Assembly: GCF_000753735.1 (NCBI RefSeq)
Contig: NZ_JPIN01000006.1
Span: 1-64,000, forward strand
Direction: 5' to 3'
DNA from: Pseudidiomarina atlantica
Lineage (GTDB): Bacteria; Pseudomonadota; Gammaproteobacteria; Enterobacterales; Alteromonadaceae
DNA length: 64,000 nt
Shown here in pieces: positions 44,826 through 52,867 of this stretch. The notes under the pieces were generated by a model. The model was not told the DNA's origin. It made no database searches and saw nothing but the letters and a program-made list of their open reading frames with translations. Numbering within the stretch: the stretch's first letter is position 1; each line of letters opens with the position of its first letter. The position numbers were made by a program, and so were the translations under genes.

Positions 44826-45191
44826 TTAATTCTCTGCAATATAGTATTTATGACTCAGCACCGCAGGACGCGCTTGGTGCTTCGCCAAGTCATAAATCGG
44901 CGTGTAATCCGTAACCGTCAGCACACTGCTAAAACTCGCAACCTCGCGCACCTCACCTGAGTCATAGCGATACCGTAACGTTTCGTCAGGTGTCAACACA
45001 ATCATACCGCAAGAAAACTCATACCCGTATTCCTGTTCAATGTACTTGTCGAACCTAGCTTTCGCTGGGCTCACATAAGATTCAGCTGTGCGCCAATCTT
45101 CAGCAAGCTCAAAGCTTGGTACAACCTGCGCAGAAGCCGATGTGCCGCAAACCATGGCGGCTAATGCCAGAATAAGTTTGGTTCTCTTCAT
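44826..45191 (-). CDS. Exported protein of unknown function
   Basis: The 121-residue product has a signal peptide (MKRTKLILALAAMVCGTSASA). The mature domain is small, with Tyr-rich stretches (FDKYIEQEYGYEFSCG, LRYRYDSGE) and one Cys. No family is recognised. The 294 bases downstream of its start, up to the tmRNA terminator, hold only a weak small-ORF candidate and a hairpin (see findings). Confidence 0.7.
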   Translation of the reverse strand: MKRTKLILALAAMVCGTSASAQVVPSFELAEDWRTAESYVSPAKARFDKYIEQEYGYEFSCGMIVLTPDETLRYRYDSGEVREVASFSSVLTVTDYTPIYDLAKHQARPAVLSHKYYIAEN

Positions 45192-45446
45192 GAATCTATC
45201 GTCCTTAAACGGTCACCGTTTGAGTTCGGTTAGCGCCTTGCAACTCTTTTTCCGAGCCACACACCGATTAGCATCGCCGCGATAACAAAGATTAACGCAT
45301 AATCTGTCACGAAAGTAAAAGTAGTCAGCTGACTTTTTAACTTTGAGTTTAGCCCAATGCTTTGCGGGATGTGTTACAAGCAGATGACAGAGGCGACTGT
45401 ACGTTGGCCCCGTACTAGAAGTACGGGCTACATGCGTCTAGCAGGC

Positions 45447-45477
45447 ATAAAAAAGCCGCTCGGTGAGCGGCTTTTTA
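45447..45477 (-). terminator. Terminator of the tmRNA gene
   Basis: On the minus strand AAAAAGCCGCTCACCGAGCGGCTTTTTT follows the tmRNA CCA end by eight bases. Confidence 0.92.
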
Positions 45478-45484
45478 TGGGATT

Positions 45485-45844
45485 TGGTGGAGCTGGCGGG
45501 AGTTGAACCCGCGTCCGTAATACCTACATCCTCGGTCCTACATGCTTAGTTAGTCTTTTAGTTAATCACCAAGTCGCCGACTAACAGGCTACTTAAGGTG
45601 ACGATCCCGATTGGTTTTAACGTCTTGGCTACGGGCGAAGCCTCCACGCGAGTCTGCTTTGGGGTGAACCGACTGATCCTAGTCTCACAGACAAAGCGCT
45701 AGGGGTCGGACTCAGCGGGTTATTAAGCCGCTAAAGCGTAGTTGTCGTCGTTTGCAACTATTAAGTTGAGGCTTTTTACGAGGCCAGCCTCACCTCGGCA
45801 TGCACCTTGGGTTTCGTGTATCCCGTCGAATCCAGATCAGCCCC
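45485..45844 (-). ncRNA. ssrA: Transfer-messenger RNA (tmRNA)
   Basis: On the minus strand the RNA starts GGGGCTGATCTGGATTCGAC and ends in the T-arm GGGTTCAACTCCCGCCAGCTCCACCA. The ends pair as a seven-base-pair acceptor stem, and the CCA is encoded. The length is 360 nt. The tag frame (45755-45726 on the minus strand) reads ANDDNYALAA followed by two stops, TAA TAA. tmRNA with SmpB releases stalled ribosomes and marks the nascent peptide for ClpXP and related proteases. No integration-like duplication of the 3' end was seen. Confidence 0.98.
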
Positions 45845-45869
45845 AGGGTTTTCTTTTCAGAACTTGCGT

Positions 45870-45875
45870 ACTATA
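45870..45875 (-). promoter_or_regulatory. -10 element of ssrA
   Basis: TATAGT on the minus strand lies about 25 bases before the mature tmRNA 5' end, leaving a short leader for RNase P removal. No clear -35 hexamer is seen at normal spacing. Confidence 0.55.
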
Positions 45876-45884
45876 CCTAAGACC

Positions 45885-45918
45885 GCGTTCGAGTGCTAGA
45901 AGTTCCGTACTCGAACGC
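45885..45918. repeat. Inverted repeat between elbB and ssrA
   Basis: A perfect 10-base-pair palindrome, GCGTTCGAGT / ACTCGAACGC, has a 14-base spacer. It has no T run, so it is not a normal terminator. It covers the place where the ssrA -35 region would be. Confidence 0.6.
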
Positions 45919-45933
45919 TTATCTATTCACCAG

Positions 45934-46587
45934 TCAGGCGGCCATGTACAGTACTTTTTCGACCAGCTTGCTGATGCCCTTCTCGGCGTCCACAAGATTC
46001 TCCGCTAGCATATAAGCGGGTGTGGTGACGAGCCGATGGTCGTCATCTACAACAATATCGTCGACTGGGCATTCGACATGCTGCCCACCCATTTTTTCAA
46101 TTGCAGCAGCAACATCGCTGTCGTTGCCGATGGTGGCACGTACGCCTGCGCCGTATATATGTGGCAGCAATACTGGCGCGATACACATGTAGCCAGCTGG
46201 CTTGCCTGCTTCGACGAATGCTTTACCTACGGCAAGCACTTGATCATTGACTTGCATGTCAGCTCCATTCACGGCGAAATCACAGAAGTTTTTGGCAACG
46301 CCAAAGCCTCCTGGTAAAATCAGCGCATCGAAGTCCGCAGCATTGAGTTCACTCAGAGGTTTTACCTCGCCACGTGCGATGCGCGCTGATTCAACCAATA
46401 CGTTGCGTGATTCACCACCCGCCTCACCGCGTAAATGATCCACCACGTGCATCTGCTCAATATCCGGCGCAAAACACTGGTAACTCGCGCCTTGTTTCGT
46501 AATGTGCAATAAGGTCAGCACGGCTTCGTTGATTTCAGCGCCATCAAACACGCCAGAACCAGAAAGTACGACAGCTACTTTTTTCAT
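45934..46587 (-). CDS. elbB: Isoprenoid-locus glyoxalase ElbB (DJ-1/PfpI-like)
   Basis: The 217-residue cytoplasmic protein matches ElbB: start MKKVAVVLSGSGVFDGAEINEAVLTLL, then APDIEQMHVVDHL, ALILPGGFGVAKNFCDFAVNG, CIAPVLLPHIYG and VECPVDDIVVD. ElbB has glyoxalase activity in vitro and affects isoprenoid synthesis by an unclear route. It is a single gene, transcribed towards tmRNA on the same strand. Confidence 0.94.
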   Translation of the reverse strand: MKKVAVVLSGSGVFDGAEINEAVLTLLHITKQGASYQCFAPDIEQMHVVDHLRGEAGGESRNVLVESARIARGEVKPLSELNAADFDALILPGGFGVAKNFCDFAVNGADMQVNDQVLAVGKAFVEAGKPAGYMCIAPVLLPHIYGAGVRATIGNDSDVAAAIEKMGGQHVECPVDDIVVDDDHRLVTTPAYMLAENLVDAEKGISKLVEKVLYMAA

Positions 46588-46646
46588 GCGTCAATCATCC
46601 TTTTTTTGCTCGCTTACCCTCTAATATGTGGGTGCTAGCGCAGAAT

Positions 46647-47057
46647 TCAAGCCATATGCTTAGGGTTGTAGACGACTTCCCAAAGATGTCCGTCGGGGTC
46701 GCGGAACACGCCACCATAGCCACCCCAGAACAGTTCTCGGGCCGGTTTCACCACCGCCTCACTGGGCAACGCAGCCATGATGGCATCGACGTCAGCAGCA
46801 CTGTCAACATTGTGCGCTAGCATCAACGCGGTAGAATCACGACTACCAACGGTGACACCGCAGTCATGAGCAATGCTTGCGCGTGGCCACAGAGCGAAAG
46901 TTAAACCTCCGGCCATCTTAAAAAATGCTACGGCACCGTGTTCAAACTCAGTACCGATAATGCCCTCGGTAGGCAACCCCAAAACATCGCGATAGAATGC
47001 AACCGCGCGTTCTAGGTCATCGACACCCAAAGTGATATAGCTAATCCGCGGCTGCAT
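46647..47057 (-). CDS. VOC (glyoxalase/bleomycin-resistance) family protein
   Basis: The 136-residue product, started at the ATG at 47057 with AGGA eight to nine bases upstream, opens MQPRISYITLGVDDLERAVAFYRDVLGL. It continues with FEHGAVAFFKMAGG and ends FRDPDGHLWEVVYNP. These are the two beta-alpha-beta-beta-beta units of the VOC superfamily, which bind a metal (here His and Glu at the usual places). The substrate is unknown. It follows the OYE reductase by 14 bases, so it is in the same operon. Confidence 0.9.
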   Translation of the reverse strand: MQPRISYITLGVDDLERAVAFYRDVLGLPTEGIIGTEFEHGAVAFFKMAGGLTFALWPRASIAHDCGVTVGSRDSTALMLAHNVDSAADVDAIMAALPSEAVVKPARELFWGGYGGVFRDPDGHLWEVVYNPKHMA

Positions 47058-47071
47058 TTTCGGCATCCTGT

Positions 47072-48175
47072 CTATGCGTCCTTTTGCTCGGCGCGCCAGC
47101 GCATTTCGTTCTCGACATTAGCGATCGGTTGCAACATGGCAAAATCGAGTTGCTCGACTGGTTCTTCACCTTGCACTTTGCGCACGAACGCCGGGTCGGC
47201 GAGCGCTGCTTTACCCAACGCCATTAGCGCATCAGGGTAAGCTTCGGCGATTTGCTCGATGTTATCTTCGTTAATGCCGCCATTTACGATCAGCGCTACT
47301 CCAGCCTCACGCACAACTTGCGCGAGTGATTTATCGCTATCACGCAAAGCTACGCGATCGACCGAAATGTCAGTGGTATGAATAAAATCAATCCCCGCCT
47401 CGGCTAAAGATTCGACTAACCACCTAAAACCCTGCTCGCCTTCAGGCCACTGGTAGTCTTGGTCAGTGATGGTAATTTGCGACAAGCGGATACCGATCAC
47501 GAAATCATCATCGACCATTTCGCGTGCTGATTTCACTAAATCCAAAATGAATTTTGCGCGCTTCTCGAGCGAACCACCAAATTTGTCTTCGCGGGTGTTG
47601 AAGTAGGTGCTGAGCATTTCATGCAATAAATAGCCATTCGCACCGTGCAGTTCCACGCCGTCAAAACCGGCCGCTTGTGCATTGCGAATTGCGCCTAAGA
47701 AACCGTTCATCACTTGATCAAAATCGGTTTCCGTCATTGGTTTTGGTTCGTACCAGGCTTCTTGATCACCATACAAACCCAACGGTGTCGCCACCGGCGT
47801 TTGTTCACTTAAACCAATCGGTTGCTCGACATAGCGGTTGTACTGTAGTTGCGCACCGGCATGCATGATCTGCGCAATAATCTTACTGTCAGCCGCATGT
47901 ACTGCTTTCACAATTGGTACCCAAGATTCGGTTTGCAACGCGTCTGCAAGCCCCGGCTGGTGTTCGTAACCTTGACTAGCAGCCTGATCAGGATAGATCC
48001 CCTCGGTGATCAACAAGCCAAAGCCGCCCTTGGCGTAACGTACGTAATGATCAACCATTGCCTCGTTGGCGCGGCCATTCGCCTCGGCGCTCACACGCGT
48101 CATCGGTGCCAAAGCAAAGCGATTGCGCAAGCGCATTCCGGCAAAATCTACCGCATCAAAGGGTGAGTCAAACAT
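47072..48175 (-). CDS. Old-yellow-enzyme family NADH:flavin oxidoreductase
   Basis: The 367-residue FMN enzyme starts at the ATG at 48175, six bases after GAGGAG; the long frame upstream is spurious. Order: MFDSPFDAVDFAGMRLRNRFALAPM, a barrel with QIMHAGAQL, FDGVELHGANGYLLHEMLSTYFNTR, FVIGIRLS and VNGGINEDN, and LGKAALADP. It reduces alkene bonds conjugated to carbonyl groups, or related substrates. It diverges from the Sir2 gene. Confidence 0.92.
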   Translation of the reverse strand: MFDSPFDAVDFAGMRLRNRFALAPMTRVSAEANGRANEAMVDHYVRYAKGGFGLLITEGIYPDQAASQGYEHQPGLADALQTESWVPIVKAVHAADSKIIAQIMHAGAQLQYNRYVEQPIGLSEQTPVATPLGLYGDQEAWYEPKPMTETDFDQVMNGFLGAIRNAQAAGFDGVELHGANGYLLHEMLSTYFNTREDKFGGSLEKRAKFILDLVKSAREMVDDDFVIGIRLSQITITDQDYQWPEGEQGFRWLVESLAEAGIDFIHTTDISVDRVALRDSDKSLAQVVREAGVALIVNGGINEDNIEQIAEAYPDALMALGKAALADPAFVRKVQGEEPVEQLDFAMLQPIANVENEMRWRAEQKDA

Positions 48176-48262
48176 GTACATCTCCTCGTTAATAAGTTCG
48201 ATCGAAAACAGACCTACATACGTTGTATCATAAATAAAGTTTAGTTTAAGCATGAGGCGACA

Positions 48263-49099
48263 ATGCAGATAAGCGATGTAACCGAAGCCGCCAGCGCACT
48301 GCACCAATTTATTCAGCAGCAGCAACCGCTCACGGTGCTCACTGGAGCAGGTTTGAGTACTGCATCCGGCATTCCAGACTATCGCGATGCCAAGGGTCAA
48401 TGGAAGCGCAATCCACCCATGCAACATCAAGAGTTTATGCGCGATGGTGAATTACGCAAACGTTACTGGGGGCGCAGCATGCACGGCTGGCCTGTGCTGT
48501 ATAATGCGCAGCCAAATGCCGCGCACCATGCGCTTGCCGAGCTGCAACACCAGGGCCTCCTCGGCACTATCATTACGCAAAACGTAGATGGCCTGCATCA
48601 GCGCGCTGGCAGCCGCGATGTGATTGATTTACACGGTTACGCAAACGACATGATTTGTATGAGCTGTCAGGCGCGATCGCCGCGCTTGGCCATGCATGAA
48701 CGCTGTATCGATTTGAATCCGCACTTTGCGGCACTGCAGGCTGGCAGTGCGCCCGATGGTGATGCCGATCTTGAAACTGATTTTAGCGACTTTCGGGTAC
48801 CCGACTGTACCGCGTGCGGCGGCATATTAAAGCCCGACGTGGTGTATTTTGGTGATAACGTGCCGCGTGAAAGGGTTGAGCGCGCACAAGCCGCCTTACG
48901 CAACAGCGGTGGGCTGCTCGTGATTGGGTCATCGTTGATGGTGTTTTCCGGCTTTCGCTTTGCCCGTCAAGCAGCTGCAGATTCGCAACCCATCGCCCTC
49001 CTGACGCTTGGTACGACTCGCGCAGACAGCCTAGCGCAATTACGCTTGAATACCGATATCAGCGAAACTTTAAGTAGTTTATTGCTGACGCCGGCGTAA
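48263..49099 (+). CDS. Sir2-family NAD-dependent protein deacylase
   Basis: The 278-residue enzyme has the NAD-binding motif GAGLSTASGIPDYR, TQNVDGLHQRAG, the catalytic His in DLHGY, four zinc cysteines (CMSC and CTAC), and the C-terminal NAD block VIGSSLMVFSGFRF. The arrangement resembles SIRT4-type (class II) enzymes, which remove longer acyl groups or have lipoamidase activity. Its 3' end overlaps the GNAT-C39 gene by 21 bases, placing an acyltransferase beside a deacylase. Confidence 0.93.
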   Translation: MQISDVTEAASALHQFIQQQQPLTVLTGAGLSTASGIPDYRDAKGQWKRNPPMQHQEFMRDGELRKRYWGRSMHGWPVLYNAQPNAAHHALAELQHQGLLGTIITQNVDGLHQRAGSRDVIDLHGYANDMICMSCQARSPRLAMHERCIDLNPHFAALQAGSAPDGDADLETDFSDFRVPDCTACGGILKPDVVYFGDNVPRERVERAQAALRNSGGLLVIGSSLMVFSGFRFARQAAADSQPIALLTLGTTRADSLAQLRLNTDISETLSSLLLTPA

Positions 49100-50203
49100 T
49101 ACCAAAGCAGCCTTTTGCTTGCGCTTACCAAAGCCGAAAGCCCGGCGAAAAGTCGCCAACGGAATAGGCAGATATTGACGCTCCGCAGGCGACTGCCAGG
49201 GTAGCGAATCTTGGTCTGGATCGTTGATATAAATGTAGTTTTCGTCGGCGGCGCAAATGAGCACCCAGTGCGGTGCCTTGCTTTCGTCAAACACATACGT
49301 GCTGATCAAAGCGACCACTAAACTGCCCTGCTGCAAATCTTCAATAAGTTGCGCCAAGCTGTAATCACCTACGCAAATCGGTACATTCGCCGCCCGCAAA
49401 GCGTTAATATCGGCTTCTTGGATGCGCGCCATCACCGCTTTTTTCTCACTATTGCGCACCGAATCCAACAGCAGCGGACCATCGTGACTCACATGCAGGG
49501 TCACATCCATGCCCCGCCGGCGGGCGGCGCGGGCGAGTCCATGTGGGCCACAACCACCATGGCCAGAAGTCATATAAATAGTGGTCGCTTCGCGCCAAAT
49601 CTCGAGCTCTTCATGCTCCGGATCGGCCGAAGGAATGTCAAAAAATGCCATCGCCATCAACAAACTTGCTGGTCCGCAGGTAAATTCGGTGGTTTGCGTG
49701 CGATACGGGACTAGCTTTTGTGCATCGTTTTGTCCGGCCGGTTCTTCATAGCGCGGCAACAACTTCTGTAATACCAGAGCATCACTGTCGTCCTCGTAAT
49801 ACTCGGGACGGATTTCCATGTCGTAGTAACCAGCCTTGTGGTACATCTCTTGCGCAGCGAAATTGTCGGTTTTAACCTCAAGTCGCAAGAACAAGCAATG
49901 TTGCTCGTCAGCGGCATCTTCAGCCGCTTCAAGTAGCTGCGAGCCGATCCCCTGACGACGCCACTGCGGTGCTACCGCCAAAGAATACAACCGCGCCAGT
50001 TGCGTAGCTTGGCGATACAGCACAATAAAATACCCCACCACTTGGTCGTCTACTAACGCCACTTGAAAGTCACCAATCTCTTGGTCAATAAAGCGACGGA
50101 AGCTACGACGACTGATGCGGTCGGTGCTGAAACTTGCCTGCTCAATCGCTTCGAGTGCATCAAGATGCGAGCGATCAGCGCGGCAAAGAATGGCTGTAGT
50201 CAT
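49079..50203 (-). CDS. GNAT acetyltransferase fused to peptidase C39-like domain
   Basis: The 374-residue product, started at the ATG at 50203 with AAGG eight bases upstream, has an N-terminal GNAT domain (about 1-150: RLYSLAVAPQWRRQGIGSQLLEAAE, NFAAQEMYHKAGYYDM). A C39-like cysteine peptidase domain follows (about 160-370), with catalytic Cys in TTEFTCGPASLL, His in APHWVLICA and Asp in INDPDQDS. No transport domain is present, so it is a cytoplasmic protein, unlike bacteriocin transporters. Such fusions are known in gammaproteobacteria, usually beside RimK-like ligases that are absent here. Confidence 0.88.
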   Translation of the reverse strand: MTTAILCRADRSHLDALEAIEQASFSTDRISRRSFRRFIDQEIGDFQVALVDDQVVGYFIVLYRQATQLARLYSLAVAPQWRRQGIGSQLLEAAEDAADEQHCLFLRLEVKTDNFAAQEMYHKAGYYDMEIRPEYYEDDSDALVLQKLLPRYEEPAGQNDAQKLVPYRTQTTEFTCGPASLLMAMAFFDIPSADPEHEELEIWREATTIYMTSGHGGCGPHGLARAARRRGMDVTLHVSHDGPLLLDSVRNSEKKAVMARIQEADINALRAANVPICVGDYSLAQLIEDLQQGSLVVALISTYVFDESKAPHWVLICAADENYIYINDPDQDSLPWQSPAERQYLPIPLATFRRAFGFGKRKQKAALVLRRRQQ

Positions 50204-50306
50204 GGCAAACCTTAGTGGCGAATATGCGCGCATAGTATATCGCAGTCCTGTACGGAAAGTGGTACACTAGCGCGCAAATTTTTTGCCCCGATTAAGGACC
50301 CCTGCC

Positions 50307-51350
50307 GTGAGTGATCAAAAACCGTCGTTGAGCTACAAAGATGCTGGTGTCGATATCGACGCAGGTAATGCGTTGGTCGAACGCATCAAAGGTGTAACTA
50401 AGCGTACCAAGCGCCCTGAAGTCATGGGCTCGATTGGTGGCTTCGGTGCCTTGTGCGAACTGCCTACCAAGTATAAACAACCGGTTTTAGTGTCGGGCAC
50501 CGACGGTGTTGGCACCAAACTGCGTCTTGCCATTGACCTTGGCAAGCACGACACGGTCGGCATCGATTTGGTCGCTATGTGCGTCAATGACTTGATTGTC
50601 CAAGGCGCAGAACCGCTGTTTTTCCTCGACTACTATGCAACTGGCAAGCTTGATGTTGACGTGGCCGCCGACGTGGTGACAGGTATTGGCGAAGGTTGTG
50701 TCCAAGCGGGTTGTGCGCTGATCGGCGGTGAAACTGCAGAAATGCCGGGCATGTACGAGCATGGCGACTACGACATCGCAGGTTTTTGTGTCGGTGTGGT
50801 CGAAAAAGCTGAGATCATCGACGGTAGCAAGGTTGCGCCTGGTGACGCCTTGATTGCGCTGGCCTCAAGCGGCCCGCATTCGAACGGCTATTCTTTGATC
50901 CGTAAAATCATCGAAGTGAGTGGTGCCGATGTTGCCAATGAGCAGCTCGACGGCAAACCACTTGCGGACCACCTGATGGCCCCCACCAAGATTTACGTGA
51001 AGTCGGTGCTGAAAGTCCTTGAGCAACATTCAGTGCATGCCATTTCGCACATCACCGGTGGTGGCTTCTGGGAAAATATTCCGCGCGTGTTACCTGATGA
51101 TGCGAAAGCCGTCATCGACGACAGCAGCTGGGAATGGCCAGCAGTATTTAACTGGCTGCAACACAACGGTAATGTCTCAACCAAAGAAATGTATCGCACC
51201 TTCAACTGTGGCGTTGGTCTGATCATGGCAGTACGCCAATCGGAAGCAGACGCAATTGTTGCGGAACTGCGCGCGCAAGGCGAAGATGCTTGGGTCATCG
51301 GCCAAGTTGACGCGCGTAGCGACAATGAAGCACAGGTAGAAATTCGTTAA
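50307..51350 (+). CDS. purM: Phosphoribosylformylglycinamidine cyclo-ligase
   Basis: This is AIR synthetase of purine synthesis, closing the imidazole ring with ATP. The start is the GTG at 50307, eight bases after AAGGA; it gives [22 protein letters not shown] and 347 residues, as in E. coli. Signatures are the substrate loop [25 protein letters not shown] and [11 protein letters not shown]. The stop TAA overlaps the purN ATG by one base. Confidence 0.97.
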   Translation: MSDQKPSLSYKDAGVDIDAGNALVERIKGVTKRTKRPEVMGSIGGFGALCELPTKYKQPVLVSGTDGVGTKLRLAIDLGKHDTVGIDLVAMCVNDLIVQGAEPLFFLDYYATGKLDVDVAADVVTGIGEGCVQAGCALIGGETAEMPGMYEHGDYDIAGFCVGVVEKAEIIDGSKVAPGDALIALASSGPHSNGYSLIRKIIEVSGADVANEQLDGKPLADHLMAPTKIYVKSVLKVLEQHSVHAISHITGGGFWENIPRVLPDDAKAVIDDSSWEWPAVFNWLQHNGNVSTKEMYRTFNCGVGLIMAVRQSEADAIVAELRAQGEDAWVIGQVDARSDNEAQVEIR

Positions 51351-51988
51351 TGAAACGCATTGTCGTACTTATCAGTGGCTCGGGCACTAACATGCAAGCC
51401 ATCGTCGATGCTTGTGCAGCCAAGCGCATCGACGGTGAAGTCGTTGCCGTAATCAGTAATAAAGCTGAGGTTGGCGGGTTAAGCAAAGCACAAAAAGCTG
51501 GCATCGCCACCGCTGTGCTATCGCACAAAGATTTCGATACGCGTGAAGCTTACGATGCTGAACTACAAAAACTAGTGGATAGTTTCACTCCTGATGTTGT
51601 GGTGCTCGCTGGTTTTATGCGTATTCTGACGGCTGACTTTACTGCGCACTATCACGGGCGCATGCTCAACATTCACCCTTCTCTGCTACCCAAATATCGT
51701 GGCGTAAACACCCATCAACGGGCGCTAGATAATGGTGATAAGGAGCATGGTGTTTCGGTGCATTTCGTCACCGAGGAGCTCGATGGTGGGCCGGTGATTT
51801 TGCAAGCGGTGGTGCCGGTATTCGAAGAAGACACTGCGGCAGATCTACAACAGCGGGTGCATGCGCAAGAGCACCGAATTTATCCGCTGGTTGTGCAATG
51901 GTTGTGTACCGGTCGCTTGCAATTAACCGACAAAGGGGCGGAACTTGACGGCGCCCTGCTCGGTCCGCAAGGCTATGCCGTCGACTGA
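51350..51988 (+). CDS. purN: Phosphoribosylglycinamide formyltransferase
   Basis: The 212-residue enzyme transfers a formyl group from 10-formyl-THF to GAR. It has the start ISGSGTNMQAIVDAC, the catalytic Asn-His block MLNIHPSLLPKYRG and GVSVHFVTEELDGG. It follows purM directly (TAATG) and is adjacent end to end with the convergent DUF3108 gene, the usual order in gammaproteobacteria. Confidence 0.97.
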   Translation: MKRIVVLISGSGTNMQAIVDACAAKRIDGEVVAVISNKAEVGGLSKAQKAGIATAVLSHKDFDTREAYDAELQKLVDSFTPDVVVLAGFMRILTADFTAHYHGRMLNIHPSLLPKYRGVNTHQRALDNGDKEHGVSVHFVTEELDGGPVILQAVVPVFEEDTAADLQQRVHAQEHRIYPLVVQWLCTGRLQLTDKGAELDGALLGPQGYAVD

Positions 51989-52693
51989 TTAATTGAGCTG
52001 TTCCAAGAGCAGGGTGGCAACTTCGTCACCCTCTTTTCTTTGTACCATCTTCACCAAAATATAGTCATGTGCTGGAGCAAACCAGAATAGTGTTTCGCGC
52101 CGCGAGTTCTCGCGAATACGCTGTACTCTCACGGCGTCGACTTCACCATAGGGTAACTGTAAAGTTTCCACCTCGCCGCGACTGAATTTTTGCGTGTCGC
52201 GTTCTCCTTTGTCATCGACAATGGCATAACTGAATTCCTGCGCATCGTCATTGGCGAGGTCAAAACGCAATTGCTCCAACATGCTCGCTTCATCAATCAA
52301 GCTCGCCGTCCACTCCATCGGTAGCGGCGCGCCCGAGGCGACCTCTATTACCTGCTGCGATGCAGTATCGAATCGCACATGTAAGGTTTTGTTGCGGCCC
52401 GTACCACTGCGCTTAAAGTAAAATTCTTGCGGACTGACCTGATTCTCGACAAAGCTAAATTGCGCATCGTAGCGGCGCACGTCTGATAGAAACAAAAACG
52501 AGATTTCGGTCTCATTATGCAGGTGGAAGGTCCCATCCTCGTTACGCACTAAACTGCGCACAGCTTCGCCATAGTTGGAGCCGCCACGTTGCACTTCGTA
52601 ACGCGCATCATAAGGCTTTAAATCCGCTGCTACTGCTTGGCCAATAGGTAAAAATGTTAGCGCTGTCAGCAACCATACTGCCGTTGATTTCAT
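51989..52693 (-). CDS. DUF3108 periplasmic protein
   Basis: Started at the ATG at 52693, where AAAGGAG stands upstream, the product is 234 residues with signal peptide MKSTAVWLLTALTFLPIGQAVAA. The mature DUF3108 fold shows LKPYDARYEVQRGGSNYGEAVRSL, YDAQFSFVENQVSPQEFYFKRSGTG and ETLFWFAPAHDYILVKM. Its function is unknown, though it is often found next to purN. Confidence 0.9.
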   Translation of the reverse strand: MKSTAVWLLTALTFLPIGQAVAADLKPYDARYEVQRGGSNYGEAVRSLVRNEDGTFHLHNETEISFLFLSDVRRYDAQFSFVENQVSPQEFYFKRSGTGRNKTLHVRFDTASQQVIEVASGAPLPMEWTASLIDEASMLEQLRFDLANDDAQEFSYAIVDDKGERDTQKFSRGEVETLQLPYGEVDAVRVQRIRENSRRETLFWFAPAHDYILVKMVQRKEGDEVATLLLEQLN

Positions 52694-52867
52694 ACTGCTC
52701 CGCTCCTTTCTGCTAACTGTTATGAAGGCTGACCGTTTTTGCTTCACGATACTCTGACAATAACACAGTTAAAAAGTGCGATGAGGCTTGAATTTGATCC
52801 CCAAATTGACTACTCTCGTAAGATAAATTACTGGTCTGACCTCTAACCACAACGACGGAGTATCATT

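Noticed and set aside
45200..45330. Minus-strand GTG frame for a 26-residue membrane peptide (TDYALIFVIAAMLIGVWLGKRVARR)
   Set aside because: The sequence looks like a single-helix small protein, but no ribosome site precedes the GTG and there is no family to support it, so it is not listed as a gene.
45485..45520. tmRNA 3' end as an attachment site of an integrated element
   Set aside because: No second copy of the 3' end sequence and no integrase or foreign genes are visible nearby; the neighbours are housekeeping genes.
48176..48430. N-terminal extension of the OYE reductase frame
   Set aside because: The extra 85 codons have no family similarity, and a GAGGAG site points clearly to the ATG at 48175.
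50255..50290. Possible PurR operator (GCGCAAATTTTTTGCC) before purM
   Set aside because: The two halves resemble a PurR box but the centre is one base too long and lacks the CG core, so the match is too weak.
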